DNA from: CAXXOK01 sp964640955
GTDB taxonomy: Bacteria > Bacillota > Clostridia > Christensenellales > Aristaeellaceae
DNA: 64,000 bases
Direction: 5' to 3'
Assembly: GCA_964640955.1 (NCBI GenBank)
Contig: CAZXJI010000013.1
Span: 1 to 64,000, forward strand
Of the stretch, positions 44,837 through 52,355 are shown piece after piece. Under the pieces are notes generated by a model. It was not told where the DNA came from. It did no database searches and saw only the letters and a program-made list of their open reading frames with translations. Made by a program: the position numbers and the translations under genes. Position 1 is the stretch's first letter. The number at the start of each line of letters is the position of its first letter.

Positions 44837-46237
44837 ATGGCTAAAGTCGGCATTACCGATACCATTCTGCGCGACGCGCACCAGAGCCAGGCCGCGACGC
44901 GCATGCGGATATCGCAAATGGAACCCGCGTTTGAAAACCTCAACAAGGTTGGCTACTATTCGCTGGAATGCTGGGGCGGCGCGACGTTCGACAGCTGCCT
45001 GCGCTTCCTCAACGAGGATCCGTGGGAGCGGCTGCGCACGATCCGCAAAGGCATTCCCGACACGAAACTGCAGATGCTCCTGCGCGGGCAGAACATCCTG
45101 GGCTACAAGCACTACGCCGACGACGTGGTGGAGTTCTTCGTCAAGAAGACCCTCGAAAACGGCATCGACATCATCCGCTGCTTCGACGCGCTCAACGACC
45201 TGCGCAACATGGAAACGGCCGTGAAGGCCACCAAGAAGTACAAGGGCACCGCCGAAGTCGCCATGAGCTACACCATCAGCCCCGTGCATACCGAAGATTA
45301 CTTCGTCAAGCTCGCCGCGGACATCGCCGAGATGGGCGCGGACATCATCTGCATTAAGGATATGGCCAACCTCCTCCTGCCGTACGCCGCCTACAGCCTG
45401 GTCAAGCGCCTGAAGGCGGAGACCGGTCTGCCGATCGTGCTGCATACGCACGACACCACCGGCACCGGCGCCATGACGCTGCTCAAGGCCATCGAGGCGG
45501 GCGTGGACGTGGTGGATACGGCGCTGAGCCCCCTGGGCGGCGGCACGGCGCAGCCGCCTACGGAATCGATCGTGGCGACGCTGCAGGGCACCGAGTACGA
45601 CACCGGGCTGGACCTGAAGCTGCTGGTGGAGTTGGCCGGCTACTTCCGCGGCGTGGCGGCGGAGCTGACCAAGGAAGGCTTCCGCGATCCGGGCCGCGTG
45701 CTGGCGACCGATGTGAACACCCTGCTCTACCAGGTGCCCGGCGGAATGCTGAGCAACCTGATCAACCAGCTCAAGCAGGCCAACGCCATGAACAAGTATT
45801 ACGACGTGCTCGCCGAGGTGCCGCGCGTGCGCAAGGACTTCGGCTATCCGCCGCTGGTGACCCCCACCAGCCAGATCGTGGGCACGCAGGCCGTGATGAA
45901 CATCCTCTCCGGCGAACGCTACAAGATGGTCACCAAGGAATCCAAGGCGCTGCTGCGCGGCGAATACGGCCGCCTGCCCGCGCCGGTGGACGAGAAGGTT
46001 CGCAAGAAGGTCATCGGCGACGAGCCGGTCATCACCCACCGCCCCGCGGACGATATCCCGCCCGAGCTGGACAAGTACCGCGAAGAGATCCGCGACTACT
46101 ACCAGCAGGAGGAGGACGTGCTGAGCTACGCGCTGTTCCCGCAGGTGGCGCTGAAGTACTTCCAGTACCGGCAGGCCAAGCAGCTCAAGGTGGACAGCAC
46201 CATGCTGGACAAAGACGAAAAGACCATGCCGGTGTAA
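44837..46237 (+). CDS. oadA: Oxaloacetate/pyruvate carboxyltransferase (5S-type) subunit
   Basis: This is a 466-residue TIM-barrel carboxyltransferase of the OadA/transcarboxylase 5S group. The metal-site motifs DTILRDAHQS, IKDMANLLLP (carbamylated Lys) and LHTHDTTGTG are present. It ends without a biotinyl domain, as expected when the carrier is a separate gene. It transfers a carboxyl group between oxaloacetate/pyruvate and biotin. The start at 44837 follows GAAAGGAGA. Its co-occurrence with MmdA in one operon is discussed in the findings. Confidence 0.92.
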   Translation: MAKVGITDTILRDAHQSQAATRMRISQMEPAFENLNKVGYYSLECWGGATFDSCLRFLNEDPWERLRTIRKGIPDTKLQMLLRGQNILGYKHYADDVVEFFVKKTLENGIDIIRCFDALNDLRNMETAVKATKKYKGTAEVAMSYTISPVHTEDYFVKLAADIAEMGADIICIKDMANLLLPYAAYSLVKRLKAETGLPIVLHTHDTTGTGAMTLLKAIEAGVDVVDTALSPLGGGTAQPPTESIVATLQGTEYDTGLDLKLLVELAGYFRGVAAELTKEGFRDPGRVLATDVNTLLYQVPGGMLSNLINQLKQANAMNKYYDVLAEVPRVRKDFGYPPLVTPTSQIVGTQAVMNILSGERYKMVTKESKALLRGEYGRLPAPVDEKVRKKVIGDEPVITHRPADDIPPELDKYREEIRDYYQQEEDVLSYALFPQVALKYFQYRQAKQLKVDSTMLDKDEKTMPV

Positions 46238-46281
46238 GCGGATCGCTTTTAACGCAGATTGGGCTTTTAAGGCAAGCTGGA

Positions 46282-46312
46282 GGGAGCCCGCTCAGACGGC
46301 GGGTTCCCTTTA
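46282..46312 (+). terminator. Terminator of the carboxyltransferase operon
   Basis: The stem GGGAGCCCGC with GGCGGGTTCCC (near perfect), loop TCAGAC, is followed by TTT. Confidence 0.7.
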
Positions 46313-46337
46313 CGTATGCCGGTGGGGTATGTATAAT
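46309..46337 (+). promoter_or_regulatory. Promoter of the alcohol dehydrogenase gene
   Basis: TTTACG at 46309 and TATAAT at 46332 are spaced by 17 bp; it overlaps the end of the upstream terminator. Confidence 0.55.
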
Positions 46338-46378
46338 GGATACCGTAGCGAAACGCGTCAGCAAAGGAGCGACAGCCA

Positions 46379-47548
46379 ATGATCGATTTTGTTTTCCAGA
46401 ACCCGGCGAAAATCATTTTCGGCAGGGACGCCCTCTCCCATTTGGGTGGGGAAGCGTTGCAATACGGCCGCAAGGCGCTTCTGGTGTACGGCGGCGGCAG
46501 CGTAAAGCGCATCGGGCTTTACGATCAGGTTACGGCGATCCTGCAGGAGAACGGCATTCAGGTGTGGGAGCTGCCCGGCATCGTGCCCAACCCGCGCCTC
46601 GCGCGCGTGCGCGAGGGCATCGACATTTGCCGGCGCGAGGGTGTCGGGCTGGTGCTGGCGCTGGGCGGCGGCAGCGTGATCGACACGGCCAAGGGCATCG
46701 TGAACGGCGTGCCGGATAACGGCGATGTGTGGGACTTCTACGTGGGCAAGCGTATGCCGGGCAGGACGCTTCCCATGGGGGTGATCCTCACCCTGCCGGC
46801 GGCGGGCAGCGAAATGAGCTATTCCTCCGTGATCACCAACGAGGACGGAATGCTCAAGCGCGGCTACAATTCCATCACCAACGTGCCGACCTTCTCCATC
46901 ATGAACCCCGAATGGTCGTTCACCCTGCCGCCCTACCAGACGGCCTGCGGCTGCGTGGACATCATGGCGCACATGATGGAAAGGTACTTTACCCGCGTCG
47001 AACACGTGGAGCTGACCGACCGGCTGATTGCCGCCGGGATGAAAACCGTGCTGCACAACGCGCCCGTCGTGATGGCACACCCGACGGATTACGACGCGCG
47101 CGCCGAAATCATGTGGGCGGGAACGCTGGCGCACAACACCTACCTGCAGACCGGGCGCATCGGGGACTGGGGCAGCCACAAGGTGGAACACGAGCTGAGC
47201 GCCGAGTACGATATTGCCCACGGCGCGGGCCTGGCCATCGTATTCCCGGCATGGATGAAGTACGCGATCCGGCAGTACCCCAAGAAGCTCGCCCAGTTCG
47301 CCACGGAGATTTTCGACGTTCCCGCCGCCTTCGGTGACGGAACCGCGACGGCGCTGGAGGGCGTAAGGCGGCTGGAAGCCTTCTACAAAACGCTCGATAT
47401 GCCCACGCGCCTGAGCGAGGCGGGGATCACCGACCTGGACGCCCGGAAGCTCGCCGCGCGCGCCCTGCCCGACGAAAACGCTTCGACCGGCGCGTATATC
47501 CGGCTGTACCGGGAGGATATCGAGGCGATCTTCAAGCTGGCGGAGTGA
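46379..47548 (+). CDS. Iron-containing alcohol dehydrogenase, YugJ/BDH type
   Basis: This is a 389-residue group III alcohol dehydrogenase of the butanol dehydrogenase (YugJ/BdhA/YqhD) branch. The nucleotide loop GGGSVIDTAKGI is near residue 99; metal ligands Asp and His occur in the CVDIMAHMMERYF segment and in HKVEHELSAEYDIAHGAGLA. It reduces aldehydes with NAD(P)H. It is monocistronic, starting after AAAGGAG. The exact substrate is not evident. Confidence 0.93.
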   Translation: MIDFVFQNPAKIIFGRDALSHLGGEALQYGRKALLVYGGGSVKRIGLYDQVTAILQENGIQVWELPGIVPNPRLARVREGIDICRREGVGLVLALGGGSVIDTAKGIVNGVPDNGDVWDFYVGKRMPGRTLPMGVILTLPAAGSEMSYSSVITNEDGMLKRGYNSITNVPTFSIMNPEWSFTLPPYQTACGCVDIMAHMMERYFTRVEHVELTDRLIAAGMKTVLHNAPVVMAHPTDYDARAEIMWAGTLAHNTYLQTGRIGDWGSHKVEHELSAEYDIAHGAGLAIVFPAWMKYAIRQYPKKLAQFATEIFDVPAAFGDGTATALEGVRRLEAFYKTLDMPTRLSEAGITDLDARKLAARALPDENASTGAYIRLYREDIEAIFKLAE

Positions 47549-47571
47549 GCGCACATGACCTGTAAGGCAGA

Positions 47572-47599
47572 GCCGCCCGCGCCAAACGGCGCGGGCGGC
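47572..47599. terminator. 12-bp perfect GC hairpin
   Basis: GCCGCCCGCGCC pairs perfectly with 47588-47599 across an AAAC loop. There is no T-tract on either side, so termination is uncertain. Confidence 0.4.
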
Positions 47600-47601
47600 C
47601 G

Positions 47602-47728
47602 CAGCCTGCCCAAAAAGCCCAATCTGCGGTGTCAGCTGCGGGATGGCAAGGAATATCACTTACGAACGAGTAAGCTCAATTCCTTGCCACCCTTGCTTCC
47701 TAGCATCTCGGGCCTTTTGGGCAGGCTG
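47602..47728. repeat. 127-bp nested inverted repeat
   Basis: Outer 19-bp arms at 47602-47620 and 47710-47728 match at 18 of 19 positions. Within them a second hairpin spans 47645-47688, with 10-bp and 5-bp perfect stems around a symmetric ATCA/CTCA bubble. It lies between convergent genes and codes for nothing obvious. Confidence 0.7.
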
Positions 47729-47750
47729 ACAACGTGCCTGCAAAAACCGG

Positions 47751-48491
47751 TTACGTCGCCGCGGGCGTGGGCGTCGCGGCGGTTTCCGCCGTGTCGATCG
47801 TCTCCGCCGCGGCGAGGCCGTCATCCCGGATTACCGTGATGGTGCAGGTGACACCGTCCCGGCTGGCGGCCGCGATGTTGGCAAACAGGGAATCCATGCT
47901 GCTTACCGTTGCCTGCCAAGCCGCGTCCAGGTATTCCTGCTTGGCGGCGCACTCGTCATAAAGCTTCTCTTCGATCTCGTTTTTGATTTCGGAATAGCGC
48001 TCCGGCGTCAGCGGATAGAGCCAGTCGATTTTCTGCACCTGATCCTCGTCCACGGTCAGCTTGTAGTACGAGGCTTTCGGCGAGGGGAGCCGCACCACGA
48101 TGGTGTCGCTCGCCACGTCCACGCTCACGTCCGCCAGGCTCAGGTCCACGGAGAAGCTCAGCGAGAAGGAGTACGGAATGGTCACCTTCTGCACTGTGCC
48201 CAGAATCCACGCGTCCTGGGAGACGGTCTCCTGCCCGGTGAGGGTGGTCTGGTACACGACCAGCTCGTTTTTCTCCTCCATTTCTTCGCTGAAGCGCTCG
48301 CTGACCCAAGTGGTGTTGCCGTCGCCGAAGAAGCGGCGGTACAGATCGGGGCCGTAGCGGATGGCCAGAAATGCGATCGCCAGGCAGAGGAGCAGCAAAA
48401 TCAGCCGCTTGAGAAAACGCAGCGGCCTGAACCTGCGCCGCCGGGGAGGCGGATAGGCTTCCGGGTTGGGGTTGGGGGGCGGTTGACGCAT
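47751..48491 (-). CDS. DUF4230 membrane-anchored protein
   Basis: This is a 246-residue protein: a proline- and arginine-rich N-terminus (about 1-20), one membrane segment (about 24-43) and an extracytoplasmic domain of the DUF4230 family (FSEEMEEKNELVVYQTTLTGQ, VTIPYSFSLSFSVDLSLADVSVDV, TIVVRLPSPKASYYKLTVDE, then a helical VQKIDWLYPLTPERYSEIKNEIEEKLYDEC). A Thr/Pro-rich tail ends it. The function of the family is unknown. The start at 48491 has AAAGGA upstream at a long spacing. It follows a 58-residue membrane-protein gene. Confidence 0.82.
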   Translation of the reverse strand: MRQPPPNPNPEAYPPPRRRRFRPLRFLKRLILLLLCLAIAFLAIRYGPDLYRRFFGDGNTTWVSERFSEEMEEKNELVVYQTTLTGQETVSQDAWILGTVQKVTIPYSFSLSFSVDLSLADVSVDVASDTIVVRLPSPKASYYKLTVDEDQVQKIDWLYPLTPERYSEIKNEIEEKLYDECAAKQEYLDAAWQATVSSMDSLFANIAAASRDGVTCTITVIRDDGLAAAETIDTAETAATPTPAAT

Positions 48492-48568
48492 GCGGCGGTC
48501 ACATCCTTTCCACAGGGCGCCCGCAGGGGGCGTGCCGCGTCGGGTTTCCCGGCGGTTCGCCGGGCGGG

Positions 48569-48745
48569 CTACAGCCACTTGCCGATTTCGATAAACAGCA
48601 ATACGAGCAGCCGCTCCAGCACGTAGGCCGTCGCCAGGGCGCCCGCGATCATCAGATAACCGCGGAAAAAGCGGCCTGCCCTTCCACGCCGCTTGCCGTG
48701 GCGCGGCTCGCGGGGCGGTTCGGGCGGACGATGGGCGTTTTCCAT
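48569..48745 (-). CDS. 58-residue membrane protein
   Basis: This is a very small protein: a basic, proline-rich N-terminus (NAHRPPEPPREPRHGKRRGR) and one hydrophobic helix (about residues 30-52). AAGGAGG lies 8 nt before the ATG at 48745, strong evidence that it is translated. It is 77 bp upstream of the DUF4230 gene on the same strand, whose N-terminus is also Pro/Arg-rich, so the two may act together. Confidence 0.7.
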   Translation of the reverse strand: MENAHRPPEPPREPRHGKRRGRAGRFFRGYLMIAGALATAYVLERLLVLLFIEIGKWL

Positions 48746-48879
48746 ACCGACAACCTCCTTGCCGTCCGGGTATCCATTCAATACACGTTCGAACGGCCGA
48801 AATTCATCCCTACAGTATTCGCGGCCCGCTCCGCCCAAACCTCTTTTCAGCGGCAAAGGGCGGCGCGCCCATGTTTTTC

Positions 48880-48908
48880 TTGTATTGAGGGCACGATGCG
48901 GTTATACT
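48880..48908 (+). promoter_or_regulatory. Promoter of the SARP-type regulator
   Basis: TTGTAT at 48880 and TATACT at 48903 are spaced by 17 bp. Confidence 0.6.
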
Positions 48909-49006
48909 GTTTCCATAAAGGCAGACGTGAAGGGTATTTGTTCAGCGGTTACCTAGGGAGAGCTTTCGAAACGAGCCGTTTACGGGCCGCAAGCAAGGAG
49001 CGACGC

Positions 49007-50266
49007 ATGGCCGATCAGATTCGCATCCGCATGTTCGGCGGTTTCAGCCTGTTCGTGAACGACGGGTGCTGCGACCGCGTGCTCGCGAAAGCCAGGAAGG
49101 GCACGTCGCTTTGGCAGTACCTGATCCTCAGGCAGGGCGACGCGGTGAAAAACGAGCGGCTCATCGAAACGCTCTGGCCCAGAGAGGAAAACGCGAACCC
49201 TGAAAACGCCTTAAAAACCCTCGTCAGCCGCTACCGCGCCCTGCTCAACGAATGCGCCGAAGGGCTGGGCGGCTCCATCGTTTCCGACCACGGCGGGTAT
49301 CGCTTCCGGCTCCTGCCGGAGATGACGGTGGACCTCTACGAGTTCGAACGCCTGGAAACCGAACTGGAGGGCCGGGGTACGCTGACCGCGGAAACCGAAG
49401 CGCTTTTCGGCAAAGCCATCTCCCTGTACGCGGGCGACCTGCTTTGCGGCGACCACCGGGAGGACTGGGCCGTCAGCCGCACCGAAAGCCTGCACGGGCG
49501 CTACATCCGCATCGTGTATGCCTATCTGACGCTGCTTAAAAAGGCGGAGCGCTACGAGGAGATTATCCGGCAATGCCGCGTCGCGCTGGAAAACGATCCC
49601 CTTGACGAGCGGCTGCAGCTGGAGCTTTTGCAGGCGCTGACGAAAACCGGCCGCAGCGACGAGGCGGCGATGCAGTACCGACACCTGTCCGGCATGCACT
49701 TTCCCCATCTGGGCGACCAAACGGTGGAGACGCCGCAGGACTTTTACCGGCAGATTATCCAGGCGGGGGATACGCTGGACATCAACCTGGATACCATCCG
49801 CGAGGAGCTGATGGACTTCAGCGCCTCCCACGGCGCCTACGAGTGCGAGTACGCCATCTTCCGCGAAATTTACAACCTGCAGGTTCGAAACCTGGAACGC
49901 CTGGGATCGAGCATCTTTCTGGCGGTGGTCATGCTGTCGGGAACGGATGGCCGGCCGCTCGCGCCGCCGGAACTGATGCGGATGATGGACGGACTGAGCG
50001 AGGTGCTGCGCGGGAACCTTCGTAAAGGCGATACGCTCACGCGGTTCAGGCCCTCGCAGTACGCCCTGCTCCTGCCGACCGTCAGCACCGAAAACGGGCA
50101 TCTGGTCATGGAGCGTCTGAAGCGGGCCTTCTACCGGCGTTTCCCCGACGCGGGCGTGATGTTCAACTATCGCCTGGGCCCGCTCTATTCCAGCGAAAAC
50201 GCGCCCCACAGACGCACGGCGGCCGAATACGCCTCCCTGCGAAACAAACCGCCGCAAAAAAGCTGA
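49007..50266 (+). CDS. SARP-type regulator with degenerate GGDEF-like end
   Basis: This is a 419-residue protein. Residues 1-100 are an OmpR-like winged helix of the SARP type (IRIRMFGGFSLFVNDG, LIETLWPREENANPENALKTLVSRYRALL), residues 105-245 are a bacterial transcriptional activation (BTAD) helical-repeat domain, and residues 270-419 look like a GGDEF fold (GDTLTRFRPSQYALLLPTVS) in which the catalytic GGDEF is replaced by PSQYA, so it cannot be an active diguanylate cyclase. The target genes are unknown. The start follows AAGGAG. Confidence 0.8.
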   Translation: MADQIRIRMFGGFSLFVNDGCCDRVLAKARKGTSLWQYLILRQGDAVKNERLIETLWPREENANPENALKTLVSRYRALLNECAEGLGGSIVSDHGGYRFRLLPEMTVDLYEFERLETELEGRGTLTAETEALFGKAISLYAGDLLCGDHREDWAVSRTESLHGRYIRIVYAYLTLLKKAERYEEIIRQCRVALENDPLDERLQLELLQALTKTGRSDEAAMQYRHLSGMHFPHLGDQTVETPQDFYRQIIQAGDTLDINLDTIREELMDFSASHGAYECEYAIFREIYNLQVRNLERLGSSIFLAVVMLSGTDGRPLAPPELMRMMDGLSEVLRGNLRKGDTLTRFRPSQYALLLPTVSTENGHLVMERLKRAFYRRFPDAGVMFNYRLGPLYSSENAPHRRTAAEYASLRNKPPQKS

Positions 50267-50344
50267 AATCTCTGCGGGACGTGTTTCACCCCTCCGCAGC
50301 GGGGGTATAACAATATCGGTTCCCAATGAAAGGAGGAAATCACA

Positions 50345-50653
50345 ATGGCAGTGATTAAACTTACGAAGGCGAATTTTGAAACGGAAGCGCTCAAGAGCAC
50401 GAAACCCGTGCTGATCGATTTTTACGCGGACTGGTGCGGCCCCTGCAAGATGGTCAGCCCTCTGGTGGACGAGCTTGCCGAGGAAAGCGACGCGTACAAG
50501 GTCGGCAAGGTGAACGTGGACGAGTCTCCCGAACTGGCCGCCAAGTACGGCGTTATGAGCATCCCCACCCTGATCGTGCTCAAGGACGGCAAGGTGGCCC
50601 AGCAGGCCATCGGCGCGCGCGGCAAGGAAGCCATCCGCCGGATGATCGGCTGA
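50345..50653 (+). CDS. trxA: Thioredoxin
   Basis: This is a 102-residue thioredoxin with the active site WCGPC near residue 29 and the cis-proline loop MSIPTLIVLKDG. It reduces protein disulfides in the cytoplasm. The start follows AAAGGAGG. It is monocistronic with a terminator at 50734; a TATAAC-type -10 at about 50308 may serve it. Confidence 0.97.
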   Translation: MAVIKLTKANFETEALKSTKPVLIDFYADWCGPCKMVSPLVDELAEESDAYKVGKVNVDESPELAAKYGVMSIPTLIVLKDGKVAQQAIGARGKEAIRRMIG

Positions 50654-50733
50654 CGCTTCCGCAGGCGGGTTTCCTCCTGCCTGGGGCGAACGGCGGATTT
50701 TGACGCGGTACGCCCCGCAGATAAAAGAATATC

Positions 50734-50766
50734 AAAACCCGGTCGCGAACTTCACGGCCGGGTTTT
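50734..50766. terminator. Terminator after trxA
   Basis: A 9-bp perfect stem AAAACCCGG with CCGGGTTTT, followed by AGCA. It works in either orientation. Confidence 0.7.
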
Positions 50767-50783
50767 AGCACGCCCATTTCCGG

Positions 50784-50813
50784 TTGGCGCCGGGCGGCTC
50801 TTTTTGTTATAAT
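50784..50813 (+). promoter_or_regulatory. Promoter of ahcY
   Basis: TTGGCG at 50784 and TATAAT at 50808 are spaced by 18 bp. Confidence 0.65.
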
Positions 50814-50845
50814 AGGGCGAGGAGAGAGAAAACGGAGGGAACGGT

Positions 50846-52084
50846 ATGGAATCGATCCTACGCGACGCGGCGCTCGCGCCGTCGGGCAGGCAGAAAATCG
50901 AATGGGTGAAACGGCATATGCCGGTGTTGGGCGGCATCGAGGCGGAATTCTTACGCGACAAGCCCTTCAAGGGGCTCAAAGCGGCGATCTGCATCCATCT
51001 GGAGGCCAAGACCGCCTATCTGGCGCAGGTGCTTAACATGGGCGGCGCGGAGGTCTACGCGACCGGCAGCAACCCGCTGAGCACGCAGGACGACGTATGC
51101 GCCGCGTTGGCCGAAAGCGGCGTGACGGTGCTGGCGACCCACGGCTGCAACGCCGAGGATTTCCACCGCTATGAGTGCCGAGCGCTTTCCGCCTGCCCGG
51201 ACCTGATCGTGGACGACGGCGGCGACCTGGTACAGATCCTGCATGAGGAGCACCCGGAATGGGCCGCGAACCTGCGCGGCGGCTGCGAGGAGACCACCAC
51301 GGGCATCCTCAGGCTTCAGGCGCGGGAGCGCGCGGGCACGCTTCGCTTTCCCATGTTCAACATCAACGACGCGGACTGCAAGCATCTGTTCGACAACCGC
51401 TACGGTACGGGCCAAAGCGTGTGGGACGGCATCATGCGCACCACCAACCTGGTCGTGGCGGGCAGCACCGTGGTGGTGGGCGGCTACGGCTGGTGCGGCA
51501 AGGGCGTCGCCATGCGCGCCAAGGGGTTGGGTGCCAAGGTGATCGTGACCGAGGTGGAGCCGGTGAAGGCCATCGAGGCCGTGATGGACGGCTTTACGGT
51601 GCTGCCGATGGGAAGGGCGGCGGAGATCGGCGACGTCTTTATCACCGTCACGGGCTGCCGCGACGTGGTGACCCCGGAGCATATGCTCAAAATGAAGGAC
51701 GGGGCGATGCTGTGCAACGCGGGGCACTTCGACGTGGAGGTAGACGCGGCGGGCCTGCGGAAGCTGGCGGTGCGGCACTTTACGGCGCGCCGGAACATCG
51801 AGGGCTACGAGCTGCCAAACGGCAACACCGTCTACCTGCTGGCGGAAGGGCGGCTGGTGAACCTCGCGGCGGGGGACGGGCACCCGGCGGAGATCATGGA
51901 CATGAGCTTCGCCCTGCAGGCGCTGTGCGCGCGGCGGGTGGCCGAGCAGGGAAAGGACCTGCCCCGGGCCCTGCTTGCGGTGCCCGCCGAAATCGACGCG
52001 GAGGTCGCCTCGCGCAAGCTAACGGCGCTGGGCGTAAGCATCGACTCGCTGACGCCGGCGCAGGAACGGTATCTGCACGGTTGA
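50846..52084 (+). CDS. ahcY: S-adenosylhomocysteine hydrolase
   Basis: This is a 412-residue adenosylhomocysteinase, which splits SAH to adenosine and homocysteine and so clears the methylation by-product. Signature segments are THGCNAEDFHRYE, DDGGDLVQIL, GGCEETTTGI, the NAD loop VVVGGYGWCGKGVAMRAKG and NAGHFDVEVD. The start follows GGAGGGAACGGT. The next unit is a sulfur amino-acid-type transporter, a sensible metabolic neighbourhood. A second enzyme such as metH or luxS is not adjacent. Confidence 0.96.
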   Translation: MESILRDAALAPSGRQKIEWVKRHMPVLGGIEAEFLRDKPFKGLKAAICIHLEAKTAYLAQVLNMGGAEVYATGSNPLSTQDDVCAALAESGVTVLATHGCNAEDFHRYECRALSACPDLIVDDGGDLVQILHEEHPEWAANLRGGCEETTTGILRLQARERAGTLRFPMFNINDADCKHLFDNRYGTGQSVWDGIMRTTNLVVAGSTVVVGGYGWCGKGVAMRAKGLGAKVIVTEVEPVKAIEAVMDGFTVLPMGRAAEIGDVFITVTGCRDVVTPEHMLKMKDGAMLCNAGHFDVEVDAAGLRKLAVRHFTARRNIEGYELPNGNTVYLLAEGRLVNLAAGDGHPAEIMDMSFALQALCARRVAEQGKDLPRALLAVPAEIDAEVASRKLTALGVSIDSLTPAQERYLHG

Positions 52085-52123
52085 ACGGGCGTAATGTATA
52101 CAGAGCGAAACGCTCCGTTTCGG

Positions 52124-52152
52124 TTGACAGTGAAAAAAACGCGTGGTATGAT
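52124..52152 (+). promoter_or_regulatory. Promoter of the cysteine-leader/metNIQ operon
   Basis: TTGACA at 52124 and TATGAT at 52147 are spaced by 17 bp. The transcript would start near 52160 with a small GGCG-GCAA-CGCC hairpin. Confidence 0.8.
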
Positions 52153-52194
52153 AAATGCCAATAAGGCGGCAACGCCAGGCGAGGAGGAGTCCGC

Positions 52195-52275
52195 GTGACG
52201 AACCTATGTGCCATGTCGACCAACATGATGTGCGCGTGCGATTCCAGCTCGTGCTGTTTGTGTTGCGTCGCTTAA
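52195..52275 (+). CDS. Cysteine-rich leader peptide, 26 residues
   Basis: A short frame with GTG start, preceded by GAGGAGGAG at a good distance, ends in TAA 1 bp before the antiterminator arm. Seven of 26 codons are Cys (positions 5, 13, 15, 20, 21, 23, 24) and three internal codons are Met (7, 11, 12); positions 20-24 read Cys-Cys-Leu-Cys-Cys. It lies between a strong promoter and a terminator ahead of metN. This is the classic layout of a translation-coupled attenuator sensing charged tRNA-Cys. I see no match to a known leader family. Confidence 0.75.
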   Translation: MTNLCAMSTNMMCACDSSSCCLCCVA

Positions 52276-52276
52276 A

Positions 52277-52297
52277 GGGTTAAAAGCTGTTAAGCCC
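52277..52297 (+). promoter_or_regulatory. Candidate antiterminator hairpin
   Basis: GGGTTAA (52277-52283) pairs with TTAAGCCC (52290-52297, one bulged G). This uses the same bases as the 5-prime arm of the terminator at 52292, so the two are mutually exclusive. The arm begins 1 nt after the leader stop, where a terminating ribosome would cover it. Confidence 0.6.
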
Positions 52298-52326
52298 GCT
52301 TCGCACTGCGCGAGGCGGGCTTTTTT
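52292..52326 (+). terminator. Attenuator terminator before metN
   Basis: A stem of AAGCCCGC-T-TCGC with GCGA-G-GCGGGCTT (about 13 bp including one G-U pair) is followed by six Ts, 30 bp upstream of the metN start. Confidence 0.85.
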
Positions 52327-52355
52327 GATCGCCGGAAACGAAAGGGGACGATCCT

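Noticed and set aside
52211..52288. Alternative frame in the metN leader starting at an ATG
   Set aside because: It has no ribosome site, and its stop overlaps the hairpin; the GTG frame with GAGGAGGAG is better supported.
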